Positions 23,604 to 36,190 of a DNA stretch of 64,000 nt are shown one piece after another. Origin of the DNA: Apteryx mantelli (lineage: Eukaryota; Chordata; Aves; Apterygiformes; Apterygidae); assembly GCF_036417845.1 (NCBI RefSeq), contig NC_089979.1, positions 23,563,958 to 23,627,957 of the forward strand, given 5' to 3'. The notes beneath the pieces are model-generated. The model was not told where the DNA came from. It did no database searches and was given only the letters and a program-made list of their open reading frames with translations. Every line of letters starts with the position of its first letter. Position 1 is the stretch's first letter. The position numbers were made by a program, and so were the translations under genes.

Positions 23604-24090
23604 GAGGAAATTAAGAAACAGCCTAAATTACAATGGCTGCAAGGGTGTAAATGGCTAATCTGAGCAAGACTGCTCAACACCCTTTGATCATTTTAAGTGA
23701 ATTTTACACTGGCTGGAGAAACCACTCTTAGCAGCAGCTAACCTGGCACAAGGAAGACCCTGGAGAAGAAACTCTTCTATAGAAAGTGGCCCTATCTGTG
23801 AGTCTGTCCAGAATGTTGTTTTCTGATGATTTTTCAGTCAGATATTCTTTCAGGAAAGCTGAAGTAATTTGTTGTGTTTTCAGCCTCAGAATATCATATC
23901 TGAATGTTATACTGAAATGAAGGATCCTTTTGAAGTGGAAACTCTGAATATTCAAGTGAGAAAAATTCAATTTTTGACTTCATTAGAATTGTATAGGTCC
24001 TTCTTATATGCAGCTTGTCTTTGATGTTCTCCCTTTTCCTCTTTGTTTCCAAACACAAAACATAATTAGGAAAAGTCTAAACAAATTTAG
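23604..24090. repeat. Local direct duplication, copy 2 (shorter copy)
   Basis: The counterpart of 19890-23070. Here the two homologous blocks are almost adjacent, joined near 23978-23985, where copy 1 has an extra 2.7 kb. Either copy 2 lost the middle by deletion or copy 1 gained it. The CR1 fragment alone (about 0.76 kb) is too short to account for the difference. No retroviral internal sequence, primer site or terminal TG/CA is visible, so I do not read the pair as LTRs. Confidence 0.75.
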
Positions 24091-27000
24091 GTCCACCTGA
24101 AATAAAAATATTTAAATTTTTTAAAATATAATCCTTCTGGAGGATTTTTATTTAAATTTGACTATTTATGAAAGGCAGCCATTCTTTTTGAGGGGAATCA
24201 ATACATTCTGCATAAAAATGATTTAAAAAATCTTCACTTATTTGTTGTGATTCAAAAGAGCAAGTATTGCATAGTTTAGAATAAACAAATGCAGAGAATG
24301 GCTGGAATAGAAGTTACTGCATAATGACATTGAGAAATGTTATAAGAGAATATTTTTTTCTCATGTCTCAGTGGTGCTCCCCCTCTTCTACATTAACTGA
24401 ACCTTCATGGTGCCTTTAGGAAGTACTGCTTCTCTTCGTGCCTACAATATAGACTTCCCAGGCAGGAAAAGCAGTGGGATCAGCAGATGGTCCTGCTCCT
24501 GGTAGTGATGTTTGTGTTGCTCCCAGCTTTGGCAAATAGCAAGGGTAACATCAGCAGCCATTTGGCTTCATTTCACTTTAGTACTGTTTCCCTTTCACTC
24601 ATAAAATAAGGGGAGGAGAAGGAGAAACAAAATCATGTCTCTACCACCATCTCTATTCTCCAGCAAGCACACAGTCTAGATATTTGGACCTGGATTTGGT
24701 ACCCAGCGGGGCACCTATCCTCCTCCTCCTCCATTAGCATCACCTGACTGAGTGATGAAGTGCCACAAAGCAACCCGAGGAGTCACACAGCCACTGAGCT
24801 TAACCTCTTTTGTGGATTTAACTGAGGGTGTCCTTGGGACAGGATTGTGATTACAGTGCTGTGATGATTTTCCTAATGGCAAATAGCTAGGTGTATTGAT
24901 TTTTCATTGGGATTAGGGTTATAACAGCAATGGAGATGCAATATGAAAATAATCGTTTAAAAATCCTTTTCCTAATATTTGTCGGCTAAGAAATTTGACT
25001 GATACGTTATCCAATATCTATGCTTCTGGGTGCAGAAAAAAACCTACACAGATACTGGAAGCTTTTTCTGTACAAGTCTTTAGATAAAATAAACCAATCT
25101 GTTTGCCCTTTTCCATGTGAGAAGAGGACATGCAACAGCAATGAAAGGAAGTAAAAGTAAAACTTCTAAAAGAAAGGTTTCCTTATAATTGACCTGTAGG
25201 ATGTGTTGTGAAAAGGGCATGAATGAGTCATTGTCATCATCTCTGTGTCATGGTCCCAGAGAGAATCAGGGCATAAACAGCTAAAGTACTTGTAGGATTT
25301 TATAAAAGCATTTGGAATTTGGAATTACTTTCATACCTTTAAGGATATCAGCTATTCTGAGCATGGCAGAGAGTAAGTTGTTTTATTGGCAAGTTATTTT
25401 TGACTGTATACTGTGGATTTCTTGTACCTTTCTCTACAGTTTATGATGTTGGCTTAGAAGATGGTATAGATGACACAGAATCATGGAATATGGGAAGAAT
25501 GCTGTAGTAATTGTATAAGTATGATGCATAGCTGCATGGATTTATTGGAAATTTTGTTCCTGGCTCAGTCAGTTATCCAAACAAATGCTTCCTGCAGAAG
25601 CTAATATTACTATACTGTAATTAATGCAAATTCCTTATCATCAAACATTAGAAGAAAGACACCTTTTAAAATTCAATACACTTACTGTTCCTCAAAGGAA
25701 GAATAAACTAGTCTAACCAGGTTGAAATGGGCTAAGAAGACAAAGAATTTGAAAATATGTGAAGTGACAGATCTGATTTAGGTGAGAGGTACTTGATAAG
25801 CATTAAATTTTGACCAGCTTGCCCATCTTTCCATGTAGAGAACAGACAGCCACTTTATAAACAAAGCATGCATAGGTGTTCTTTTCTTTTAATATAAATT
25901 TTCTCTGCAGAGTCTCTGTTCTGCATTAATAGTTCTGTGTTTTATGAGAGCATAATCCTGTCATTTATGCAACATTAATTCTGTCATCGTCCTGAAAAGA
26001 GCAGACCTGTAGGTGCTACATGCAGTCAGAGCTTCGCAGGTGAATTGCACAGTCTATAACCCAAGTTTTCAGCCTAGAAAGAAATCCTGTTCCCTAGCAG
26101 TAGTTAGAGATTTATTTTTGAAATGGAGTTTACTGAGCAGGCTACAATTGGTCATAGGCACTATTGATGCTTCTGATAAAGCAGATACTGATAGTTATCC
26201 TAGCTTGTTGAACTCAGTGGTCTTCTGACCTGAGCTATCTGAAAATTCTTGTGTTGCTAAATTTGGTCAGTATAAGTCAGGCTTCCTCTGTGTACTTTGT
26301 GGGAGGCAGGTAAGGAAGGCAAATAATTGGCTTGATTTACTGACAGCATCCTCCCTGCCTGCCCGAATACTGGTAGAGAACCTGCAGGTTCTTTTTTTTT
26401 CAGGTTTTAATTGGCAGGTTCCAGCTTGTTCATCTGACAATCGTGCCTGGCTCCGAAAGATAAGACAGTTGTAGACTAGGAGATTCAATTATCTCAAGAC
26501 TGGAAAACTCTGGAAAACTCGACATTATGTGCAAGTTCACAAACTTTGAAATAAGCCTTAATTTTGTTAATGTTTGCATTACTAAAAAGCTGACCTTGTA
26601 TTTGCAGTTGTCATAGTTGTACCTGAGATACTACAGCTTTTACTTATATGCACACAAGGTGCTAAATGTAGTGCCAGAGAGAGACTGCTGCATAGTAACC
26701 TCCTGGTTTCCTTTTACTGGCAGTATTTGTGCTGTATCTGTGTACTTTCTGAAAAGAGACATAGTCTAAACTCAGCCTCTCTGTGGAGATGAAAGGTGCG
26801 TCATCATTCTCTGAAACAAAAAATGCTTTCGTTTGCATGATGCCCCGTATGCCGCCCTTCCAGTCTTCAGCTCTTGGAAGGAATGGATAGGGGCTGAGCT
26901 GTTGAAATTACTGGATAACCTTATTGCATTACTGAATACCGCTTTGAATTTTTAGGAGGAGATATTCACAGCCTTTGAATTTACTCCATGTGACTGCTTG

Positions 27001-29708
27001 AAAGCAGCCTCTGAACTTCATTTTCGTTTGTAATTTCTTACATTCTTACATTCTTACATTTGTCAAGTTTGGCCCAGCTAAAATGCTGCTAGCAGGGGCT
27101 AGTTGGCAAAGCTTACCCAGCTCACAAGTCTGAGTATGTATGTGCTCTGGCTGGCACAAGCTGAATGACTCATATGTCAAGAACGTATCTCTCTAGATTC
27201 AGTTCAGCTTTTTAGCTTGAGATTGCTCTGTCTTTGCTTTTCAGATGACATCAAAGAATGTTAAAATATATGGGGCTGTGTCTCCAGGCATTTTCCTTGG
27301 TTTAAACTGGAATTTTCAAATGTTTCGATTTCACAGAGTAGCAAATACAGTATTTTGTGCTCAGAAAACATTTCCCTTAAATGGTGCGCACTGAGCAGCC
27401 ATGTCCCTTTCAAGCCCCTCCTTCCATTAATTGGCCTTTGCACTGTTTACTTAAACAGACAAATGCTCTTAAAAAGATGGACTCTTCACTGTGTTTAAAA
27501 CCATCTTCCTGGAGGGAATTGCTGGAAACCTCATTACTCAATATCAAATGTAAATATTGTCATTTTGTTAGGATCAAGGCCTGCGTCTTTATGGGTGAAG
27601 CCTTCATTTCATTCTCTTTTTCTCTCTCCTCCTCTCCCTCTTGGCAGCTTAGGCAGGCAGTAGTTCTCGCAGGTACTGAAAGGCCTGATCGCTCCGGTTC
27701 TTCAATCCCTCTAGACATATGAAAAGTTCAAAACAATTTCTAACTTAATCTGCAATTTATAGTAGGGAAATCCCAATACATTTTTCAACTAGCAGCTAAA
27801 ATAGACAGGTGTCAATCTCCAAAACCATTTTCTTTATCTATAGTGAAAATAGTTACATAGGGAAAAAATGCAGTGAAGCAAAATAAAATAAACATCCAAA
27901 GAATAATACAAGCTATGACAAAAAGTAATAGGTGAGAGAAGGGTGAAAGGTACGCCAAAATGAACATTACAAGCTTTGGAATAGGAAATCTATTTCAAAC
28001 AGTCCATTTTTATATCCAAAACAAAGCACTTGCTTGGTACACTAATATGCTAGAGTGTTCTTTGGTGTGACAGAAAGATAGCCTGAATAATTTTAAATTA
28101 GCACTCATAAATGGAAGAGCTCTCTGGAGAAGTTTTTGTTCTGTTTTCAACTAAACATTTAATATGGATGTTATTTTGCAACACACACTGTTCCACGTAA
28201 CCTACTGTCATTTTTCATTAGTGCAACATGGCTTGGCTCAAGCCCTGAGTATGAAAAAATCAGTTCACCATTGTTGCCTCAGTGCTATTTTGTCACTTGG
28301 ACGTTTGTTATTGCCATTGAAATGGATGTTCTGCAGGTGCTGTTATTAGTGAAGACACCTTCCTTAATAAGAAGGAATGTTTTCTTATAATTTACTTGAA
28401 AGGCCACTTGTTTCCAGAAGTTTTTAAATAATACTATTATAATGTTGAAAGGCTAATACAAGGATTGGTCTTTCCCAACATGTTGACTTGTTTCTGTAAG
28501 TGTTTGACACTTAGACAAATTGTGGGCTTAGACAAACCATATGCTTAGACAAACCAAATTTAAACAGTTTTTAAAAGGTTTATCCTCACCTGTAGGCTTC
28601 TGTAAAGCCAAACTGGCTTTCTTCCTCTTGTTTAGTCACCTTTTAGTCAATTGGATCCATTCTTCCTGTATAATCTGACACTGCTTATTGTAAAGAGTCA
28701 GCAGACCCATTCATCTCTCACAGCTGCCTCTCGAATCAGACCTAATTGGCACAGATATGTGCAGTACCTGCCCTGCAGTATCGCAGCAGCATATAGGGAT
28801 TGCGTAGATACTGAGCAGACTCTCCACTAGTGTGGAGATGCTTTGGGGATTTAGTTCTTTTTCTCAGTGGTTTCCTCATATCACCTATCAGTATTTGAAA
28901 GCTTTGCTGATGAGGGTGAAGTGACAGCCCAATGTGAAAACCTTACATCTGCCACACTCAGTAAGACCATCACCACTAGCTTCTGTGGATTTGTCCTGGG
29001 ACTCACCTGATCTCCTGAAGTCCTGTAGAATGATGTTCTTAGCTCCTGGGGGAAGAGTTGTTATACAACAAGGTGATAAGAAAATAGGGGACCCAACATT
29101 TTCTGAGAGATGTTGGACCTACCATCCACATCCAAATGGATTATTGTGTGCATGTGACAGTCATTGTGCCTGCATGGGTCAATGGTGCATGAGCAGTTAG
29201 GTGCAACAGGTGATTCATCCACCCTATCAGAAGTGACAGGATAAAAGTCCAATGACCAGCAAGTGTAGGAAAAAAGCAGCCATCCAGAAACAAACCACTA
29301 AGTTGGCTACCCACCATTTTGACAGAGATCTTACAAGGGTTTGTTATGTAAACAGTCTGAACCCACTAGCAGAACTATTAATCTTAAGTCCTACTAGCAA
29401 TTTATCATAGTGAAAGGCAGGTTGCATTACTTGTAGAGCTACTCAGAAATTCATCAGTATAATTATTTTGCACTGGAAAGTGCCAATTTCACAAACTATT
29501 TATTAGAAAAGGACAATTTCAATAAATTTAAAACTCTTTGAAAAATGCCTTACACTTGTTCAGATATTCTATTTTGACTTTTCTGAGTGAGGTTTTTAAA
29601 CAGCCTCATTTTGAAATCTAGGTTTACAGTAAAATTAAAACCAAACTGAAACAAAATATTTGATCCTGGCAATAAAAAATTGAAATGTCTAATCTAAAGT
29701 TATTCTTT
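24091..29708. other. Intergenic, nothing recognised beyond small repeats
   Basis: No exon or RNA gene was seen. Small tandem repeats lie at 26501-26520 (two exact 10-mers TGGAAAACTC), about 27035-27060 (three units of TTCTTACA) and about 28510-28555 (three imperfect units around CTTAGACAAA). CAGAATCATGGAAT near 25478 faintly resembles a reverse-complemented CR1 3' tail but is too short to call. Confidence 0.55.
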
Positions 29709-29746
29709 CACAGGTTTTCAGAGTGTACACAGGTTTTCAGAGTGTA
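29709..29746. repeat. Exact 19-bp tandem duplication
   Basis: Two identical adjacent copies of a 19-base unit, CACAGGTTTTCAGAGTGTA, at 29709-29727 and 29728-29746. Perfect identity suggests a recent event. Confidence 0.95.
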
Positions 29747-29951
29747 AGCATACTTGAGATTCTGAATTCTGTTCTTTTTTGGATGGATATTTTTGTTTAG
29801 AAATTTCAACAGTTTTTATGGATGTGGAAATCATTTTCAGCTTGCTTCTAATTGATCACTTTGCTGCATGAATGTGGACAAACCAACCAGTGTGCCCTTC
29901 TTATGAAATGGGATAATTATATATTTTCAAATGAGGACAGTAGGTCAAATC

Positions 29952-30015
29952 TTGACTCATTAGTGAAGACAATGACAAAATGCCATTCACTCTGATAGTG
30001 TCAGGATTTCACCTG
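29952..30015. repeat. Old self-complementary interspersed repeat, copy A
   Basis: The sequence runs from TCAAATCTTGACTCATT through ATGACAAAATGCCATTCAC to GTGTCAGGATTTCACC. This follows the pattern of a common sauropsid element in which a 'cccattgaagtcaatgg' phrase and its near complement are separated by 'aaaactcc' and end in 'aggatttcacc'. Related copies are at 32728, 36118 and 63128. Confidence 0.5.
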
Positions 30016-32727
30016 CCCTGTCCCTAAGTAAAATGCTTTCCTACTCTTTCTAGGCTCTTAAAGAAGTGGAGGCATATCTCCCAATTCTTCAAACTTTTAA
30101 TGCATCTCAATTTCCCTTCTCCCGTCCTCAACTTTTGTCCATGTAGGTGTGGAAATTGCAGTTTCTAGCAGAGATAACCAGTTGTGCAAGTTCATGTGCA
30201 AACATGAAGAAATCTGGGAGCATGGTGGCTGCAGGTATCAGCAGCTGTAGATCTGGTCACTGGCCACCTCCTCTTCATTGAAGGAAGCATTTAAATTGTA
30301 CTCCATGCAGATACTTATTCAGTGTTAGCTAACATTGTTATTGCCCAAAGAATTTTATTAAATAAATTCCTTAGGAAGAGAGTTTGGACAGTGTTTGGGC
30401 AATGCTTAATAAAATGGGGCTCAGATCACTAAAAGAACTATGGGTTACCACTGCAGAATATATCCTCAATGCTACCAATAGCAGTCAATGCAATCAAAGT
30501 CCTACACTGCAAACAGTAATACCTACTTTGTTTTTTTAAAGAGGAAAATATCCAAAATTAGTAAAGGAAACTGCTAGAATCCTTGGAGAAACATTTTTAA
30601 AAAATGAAGGTTTTATAACCTACTTAAGACATATACCAGTTGGGATGCTCAGAGTAATTTGATTACCATAGAGATAAATAATCACAGCATGTCCTAGAAA
30701 CACTTTCAACTAAACACAGGAACAGGCCTCATGTTGGGAAGCTTTATTCTGGAGTACCCTGACTCCAGAATGACTCCAGAACTCCTAGCAGAGTTCACTA
30801 ATACAAAACCATTTTTTATAGAAAAATATTTTATTTCATATAGAAAAGCTAAAATACATATACAAACACTCATGAGTATCCAGTGTCTGTCTATATCATG
30901 TAAGAATGACTTTGATTTGAGTTTTTGGAAAAGAGGCCTCATGCCTTGTGGAAATTTAGCAGCCCCTGGAAGGAAACCAGTGGCATTTCCAATGCAGATT
31001 GCTTTAGCTGAAAGGAGACAAGTGGTGGAGGAACTGCACTGCAGCTTGTCTACCTTGGGTATGGTTTCTTCCACAAGCTGCAGAGACTCTAGTAATGATT
31101 ATCACAGGACATTTGGCAAGGTTGTGATGCAGAACAGCACAGGCAAAAACTGAATAAAGTACCACAAAGTCCTTCTACTGTAGCACAAAAAGATCTGGGG
31201 TAATCTGAAGTTACTCCTTTGCTGTGACATGAAGTTAGGTCCTTCCTCTTCCTTTTCAAATAATGCCAAGCAATTTGGATAACTGTTTACTGACAACAGC
31301 TATATGGTGTCTATGAAAATTACTTTCCTAAAGAAATACTTCTTTTTTTCCTCTCCTTCACTGCCAGCTTATTGTTGAAGTTCCTCCTGCGATACACCTG
31401 ACAGGCGAAGGCTGGGTTGTGATCATGCAAGGAAAGGCAAAAAAAAAAAGAAAAAAACCATTTCCCTTTCTTTTATTTGAGCTCAGCTGGGGCCAAGAAA
31501 CGGGAAGCCAGACAGGGGGCAGCATCTGCTCGGCCAGCAACGAGCAGCTGGGCTCGGGCCGGGGACCAGAGCCTGGAGAGGAAGAAAATTAGCTGTAGTT
31601 GCTTGGGTACAGGCACTTGGGAAGTTGTGCAAGCACGGAGAAGAAGTTTTGATTCTTTTCAATAAGTTGTGGTAGTTTGCACAGTGGCGGCAGATCAAAG
31701 TAGCAGCAGTTCCAACAGTAAAGATAATTTATATAGATAGCAAAGTGTTCTGTAGAAGGAAACTTACGGCTACATAATTTGTATAGCATTCATAACTAGA
31801 AAACTGTATGCTAAAAAAAGAAGCAGTGACAATAAATGGAACATCTGACTGTGGACTTCTTAGTCTCACTAATTATCCTCAGTGCTGGTTTAAGTGGAAG
31901 CAGAGCAAAAAGTGACAACTATTCCAGCTAACTGCTAACCCAGCAGTTACTTCCTCTCATAGACACAGGCCCCTGTTTCTTGGTGGTAGCACAAGGCTGT
32001 TTATGTGAGGACACAGAAAGCTGCAGATTGCTCTGAATATCTGAATAACAGAACATCTAGACAGTCACTTGCTTCTGACGCTGACACTGGAAGTGATAGA
32101 TTAAGGTCTGAATTGCAAAAGATTTGAACCCAATTCTTGATCCTCGTCTATTTTCTGTGATAGATATTATACAAAAGGCAACCGTGACAGCTCCTTTTTA
32201 GACATGAGTACCTAAAAATCAGCATCTAACAGACAGTATGACAAATCCTAAGTACCTTTGTGGAGCTGAGCCTGTGCAAAGTAATGTCTGTCATATGTAG
32301 TTTGTTCTTTCTCTCATCTTATTCCAGGGAGGAGGAGAGATGTGTGAAGAGTGGAATGTTTTTGCATCAGCAGAGGGTTTGTTTTGGTGGTTTGTATTTT
32401 AAAAACACTTACTTTAAAACCTACTCTACAGTAGCTTTTGAAAAAGCAAGGTTAAGAAAGACATGTGCAGCAATCAGGAGATATCTCTTTATCCTTGTTC
32501 ATCTGCAACACAGACAGGCTTTACCTTTCTGAGAGGCAGCTTCATTTTGGGCTGCCATGTCCATCTGCACATGCTTGGAAAGCTGAATACATCTGTAATC
32601 ATAACCTCTTCAGAGTGAAGGCCTCTCCCTCCCCTGTACTAGCACACTGAGATTTGTAATGAAATACACTGTTACAGCCCAGCTATTTCTCCAGCCATGG
32701 TTGGACAACTGATATTGTCCCTTCCTT
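30016..32727. other. Intergenic, with a small GC-rich patch
   Basis: No supported gene. A 140-codon open frame at 30731-31153 shows no recognisable domain. A compact GC-richer patch lies at about 31478-31585, directly after an A-rich run at 31438-31458. Its nature is unknown. Confidence 0.5.
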
Positions 32728-32790
32728 GGCCCACTGGAATTGAGGGGAGGTTTGTCATTAATTGAAACTGGAACAAGATTTGTCCTTGAG
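32728..32790. repeat. Old self-complementary interspersed repeat, copy B
   Basis: CCCACTGGAATTGAGGGGAG, then GTTTGTCATTAATTGAAACTGG and AACAAGATTTG, follow the same order of phrases as the copies at 29952, 36118 and 63128. Strongly eroded. Confidence 0.42.
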
Positions 32791-33339
32791 GGCTGTATTC
32801 ACTAATGGACTGGAGGTATCCAGTCCAAAACTAATTTAGTACTTACACCTCCTGCTCATTTCCATCTAGAGCTTTTATCCTGCATGCTGAGGTATTCCCA
32901 GCCCAGGATGATAGGTACAGGGCTTCCCTTGCAGCCAGGCTGGGATAGGGGAATTATCTAGGGTGGTGCCAAGTTCATTAAGGGACCCAGTTCAGAAGAC
33001 TCAGAACATACTCATTACTGGCTGAGGACTAGGCACCAAGTGCATCACGGCTACCTTCTTCTTCTCACTGCTCCCAGGACTGTTTCTGCATCTTATCTGT
33101 GACTACTTAATATAAGCAAGAGTCACAATCTTAGAAGAAGGAGCCACAGTATTCCCTCATCCTTGTCAAATGCCCTTACCAAAGCCATCATATTTTCTGC
33201 AAGTCTTCTCACTCCATTTCTCTCCTCAGTCCCATGTCTCTCACATCCGTTCCTGAACTCGTATGCAGTTTCAACAGAAGAATGGATTGTGTCCCTGTCT
33301 CTCCCACCCTCCCCTCCTTTAGCAGTTATTGAGTCCTCC

Positions 33340-33430
33340 TGGGAGGTGGCAGGAGCAGCTCTCAAACTCAGGTCCCCTGCTTTCTGGAGGAGCCCTGTCA
33401 TCACCAGTCACAAAGGTTAAAGGTGGGTGC
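33340..33430. repeat. Probable old interspersed repeat fragment
   Basis: AAACTCAGGTCCCCTGCTTT, followed by a degenerate 'gagccctgtcatcacc' and 'aaaggttaaaggtggg', resembles a repeat frequent in turtle and other sauropsid DNA. That repeat contains a tRNA-B-box-like 'gaactcaggtc' and a 'ctaaccactgggctaaaggtta' segment. I cannot name the family. It may extend to about 33560. Confidence 0.4.
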
Positions 33431-36117
33431 CACTTCAAAAGTAAATAGTGAATCTTGTTCAGTTCTTCGAAAGATGTGTTGTAGGTACCTCTTCTGAGAA
33501 GGATTCCTAGCTTTGGGTCTCCCAGAGATTGAAATACCTGCCAGCAGCCCTGAATTAATTCTCTCAGATCCTCAGAATTGCAATCCTCTTCCTCCACCTT
33601 GCTTTTTATTGTCTACTTCTGAGTAGGAGGCTTCTGGATATTTCTGCAGAGATGCCTGTCTCCAACCCATGAGGTGTATGGACACCCAATGCATGCCAGA
33701 GATCCTGTGTTCTGTTCCTCCATTTCATTATTGCCTAAATTCTTTATTGGCTTGCTAGAAATTTGACTGTTTGTGTGAGTATTTATATAGAGAGGGTGGG
33801 TTTTTTTTCCTCCTAGGTATGTATTTTAAACTGTTTGTTGGTTGCAGACTCCATCTACAGCTGGTCTAAACATATCACTGGGGCAAGTCAAATGAAGCCA
33901 ATAGTTTTGTACCAGAGATGTAATGACTTAGTTTCTCCTGCCATCCTCATGGTCTATCACTTGTCTCTAGCTTTTTAGTGCTGCCAACTAGTCTATCCGA
34001 TGTTCAAATAGAAAGAAAAATATATTAAATGAAAAAAAAAGTCTCCTTCCACCTACTTTCCTTGCATAGATTATAAGTATGCATGGTAGCACTGACAGCA
34101 GGCAGAGTGGGACCCAAAGCAAAGTTATGACTCACTCAGGTCTGAAGTTTATACATTAGATGCTCACCTATTCCAGTAATGGGGACACTGTGAAATTCTT
34201 ACACAGATATTTCTCAGTGAGTGAACAAGCTAGGGTAAGCAAGGATTTGTAAGATCAAATGCTTGTACCATACTCTACAAATTCAATCCAAGCAGCTTAC
34301 AATGCTTGATTATGATCTAAAATTCAACTCCACAAGCTTCATTTATTCACATATGGCCCAGGCTGGCAAAATTCATGAATACTCAATATTATCCTAGCAA
34401 ATTGCAAGCATGTTTGTTTTGTCATTCAGTTTTAATTAGGACAAGACCACTGGGAATCCTTTGAAAGGTTCTGGAACCCATTTTAATGACATCCTTTTGT
34501 TTGTTTTTCCATGCAAGCTTTAGCTGGTCTACTCATGGAAAAGATAGTTAGCAATATACAAATATACTTCTCAAAAAGCAAAGTTGTTTATGTTACTTAG
34601 TAAAACAAACAAACAAACAAACAAATGGATCTTATTTAGGCATGGCAATTTTCGAGCTAGTATGTATATAAGTGAACAACTGAAGTGAAATGTCCGGTAT
34701 CTCTCTTTCTGATTTCTCACTCTCATATGACATAAGGATTGAGGCAAAAAAAGATGGGGAGGACTCTTCCCTATCTTGAAAGTGCATACTAGAAGACAGC
34801 TGTTGCTTCCTACCTGCAGTAGCTAAAAGGGAAGCAACCACCCAGGTTAGTAGTAGGGGTGTCTCCATTGCACAGTGGGTACATGCCTTCCCGTGTCTGC
34901 TTAGAGGAATGTCACCATCTATTGCCCAGCTCTCAATTAGCTTTATAAACCAGATCTTTGATCCACATTTCTAAAATGTTCACAGTCATGATATACAACA
35001 CTGCTTTCCATAAAGAAAAGAAGTGGGTACATAGGTATAAGTGAGTTGAAACTGTTTAGAATGGACAAACCGCCTTCACCATGCCCTCCGGTATAGTCAT
35101 TGCCCCCCATCACATAGTGAAGTAAAGCTGCCCATTCATCTTTTGCTCAAATACTTATGGAAATGTTGTATGGTCATGTTGATCTAAAGGCGGTTAGGCG
35201 TGGCTTTTCTTGATTTTCTTTAAGAGAAATTACAGCACTGTCAATGCATTTTTCTAAGCATGTTCCAGAAGCAGATGTTTCAATTCCAGACAACAAAGCA
35301 CAGTCCTGTGTCCTCCTACTTCAAGACATTCTTTATTAATCAGTACAAGAATCCTCTGCTCTAGAATAATTTCTGGCTACCAGGGTGGTTGTATCCCTTT
35401 CCAGCTCATTTTCAAGCTGGTCTATTACTGTGGCAGTAGCTTAGCACATCACTGTAACTTTCCCCAGCAGATCTGTTTTATTTTTCTCAATCTTGTGTGC
35501 AGAGCTATCCAGATGGCTTTTCTTCCTTGTTTGCTGCTGATACACAGTACTGTTTTACAAGCTAAGTCTTCTCATTACTTCTGCTTTTCCATTATTTTTT
35601 TTCCCCCCCTCCAGCATGAATTGCTAGAATGCAGGTATCACCAAAGTTTGCAAAAATTTCCACGTGGCTAGGGGGTATTCTGCAGGAAGGAGAAGTGAGA
35701 GAAGTCATCTTTTATTAGTGCAAGTGTCTTGAATCCAACATAAGAAAAAAGAGTGCAGTAAGTGAAAGCTTCTTTAGCTGCTGATTTTTCTGCAAGAGTG
35801 ACTTCTTTGTCAAAGGGTCAAAGTGAGTTTCATGCAAATTTATAGAAACTCATTAACTCTTGAAGTGCTGGAAACATCCTGTGAGATGTGTAGCAGACTT
35901 TCTCTTTGTGATTTTACATCTTGGTAGATGTCCTCCTGTGTTTACATATGACACACATGTACTACATCAACCCTTTTCTTCAGGCATTATATCAGCCTTT
36001 GAAGAGAGCTTCTGATGGAAGCTCTTCCATGATGCAAGTTGACCATCTGTTCAGGGTGGATCCTTTAAATATGTTACTTGTTAGTCATAATGGAGCCTTG
36101 GTGGGATAGGTGGGAGG
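33431..36117. other. Intergenic, nothing recognised
   Basis: AT-rich DNA without a convincing exon or RNA gene. It contains the (CAAA)n microsatellite listed separately and a T/C-rich tract near 35592-35612. Confidence 0.55.
34602..34625. repeat. (CAAA)n microsatellite
   Basis: A short run of AAAC/CAAA units, about five to six repeats, uninterrupted. Confidence 0.9.
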
Positions 36118-36190
36118 CTTGATCCTAATCCCACTGAAGTCAGAGGAAAGACTCCGATTAATTTCAACAGGCCTTTGGATCAGTGCCTGT
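36118..36190. repeat. Old self-complementary interspersed repeat, copy C
   Basis: The best of the four copies. GATCCTAATCCCACTGAAGT, then GGAAAGACTCCGATTAATTTC, then ACAGGCCTTTGGATCAGTGC. The two arms are near reverse complements ('ccactgaagtca' against 'taatttcaacagg'), so the element can fold on itself. Confidence 0.55.

Noticed and set aside
19890..24090. Duplicated blocks as LTRs of an endogenous retrovirus
   Set aside because: No TG...CA ends, primer-binding site, polypurine tract or retroviral protein remnants between them. The internal piece is a CR1 fragment plus unique DNA, and the copies differ by a large internal gap.
25470..25510. CR1 3'-tail-like phrase CAGAATCATGGAAT
   Set aside because: Too short and not followed by recognisable CR1 body. 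Chance is likely.
30731..31153. 140-codon plus-strand open frame
   Set aside because: No similarity to any family I know, no context of a gene, and a 122-codon frame overlaps it on the other strand. Length is within chance for this much sequence.
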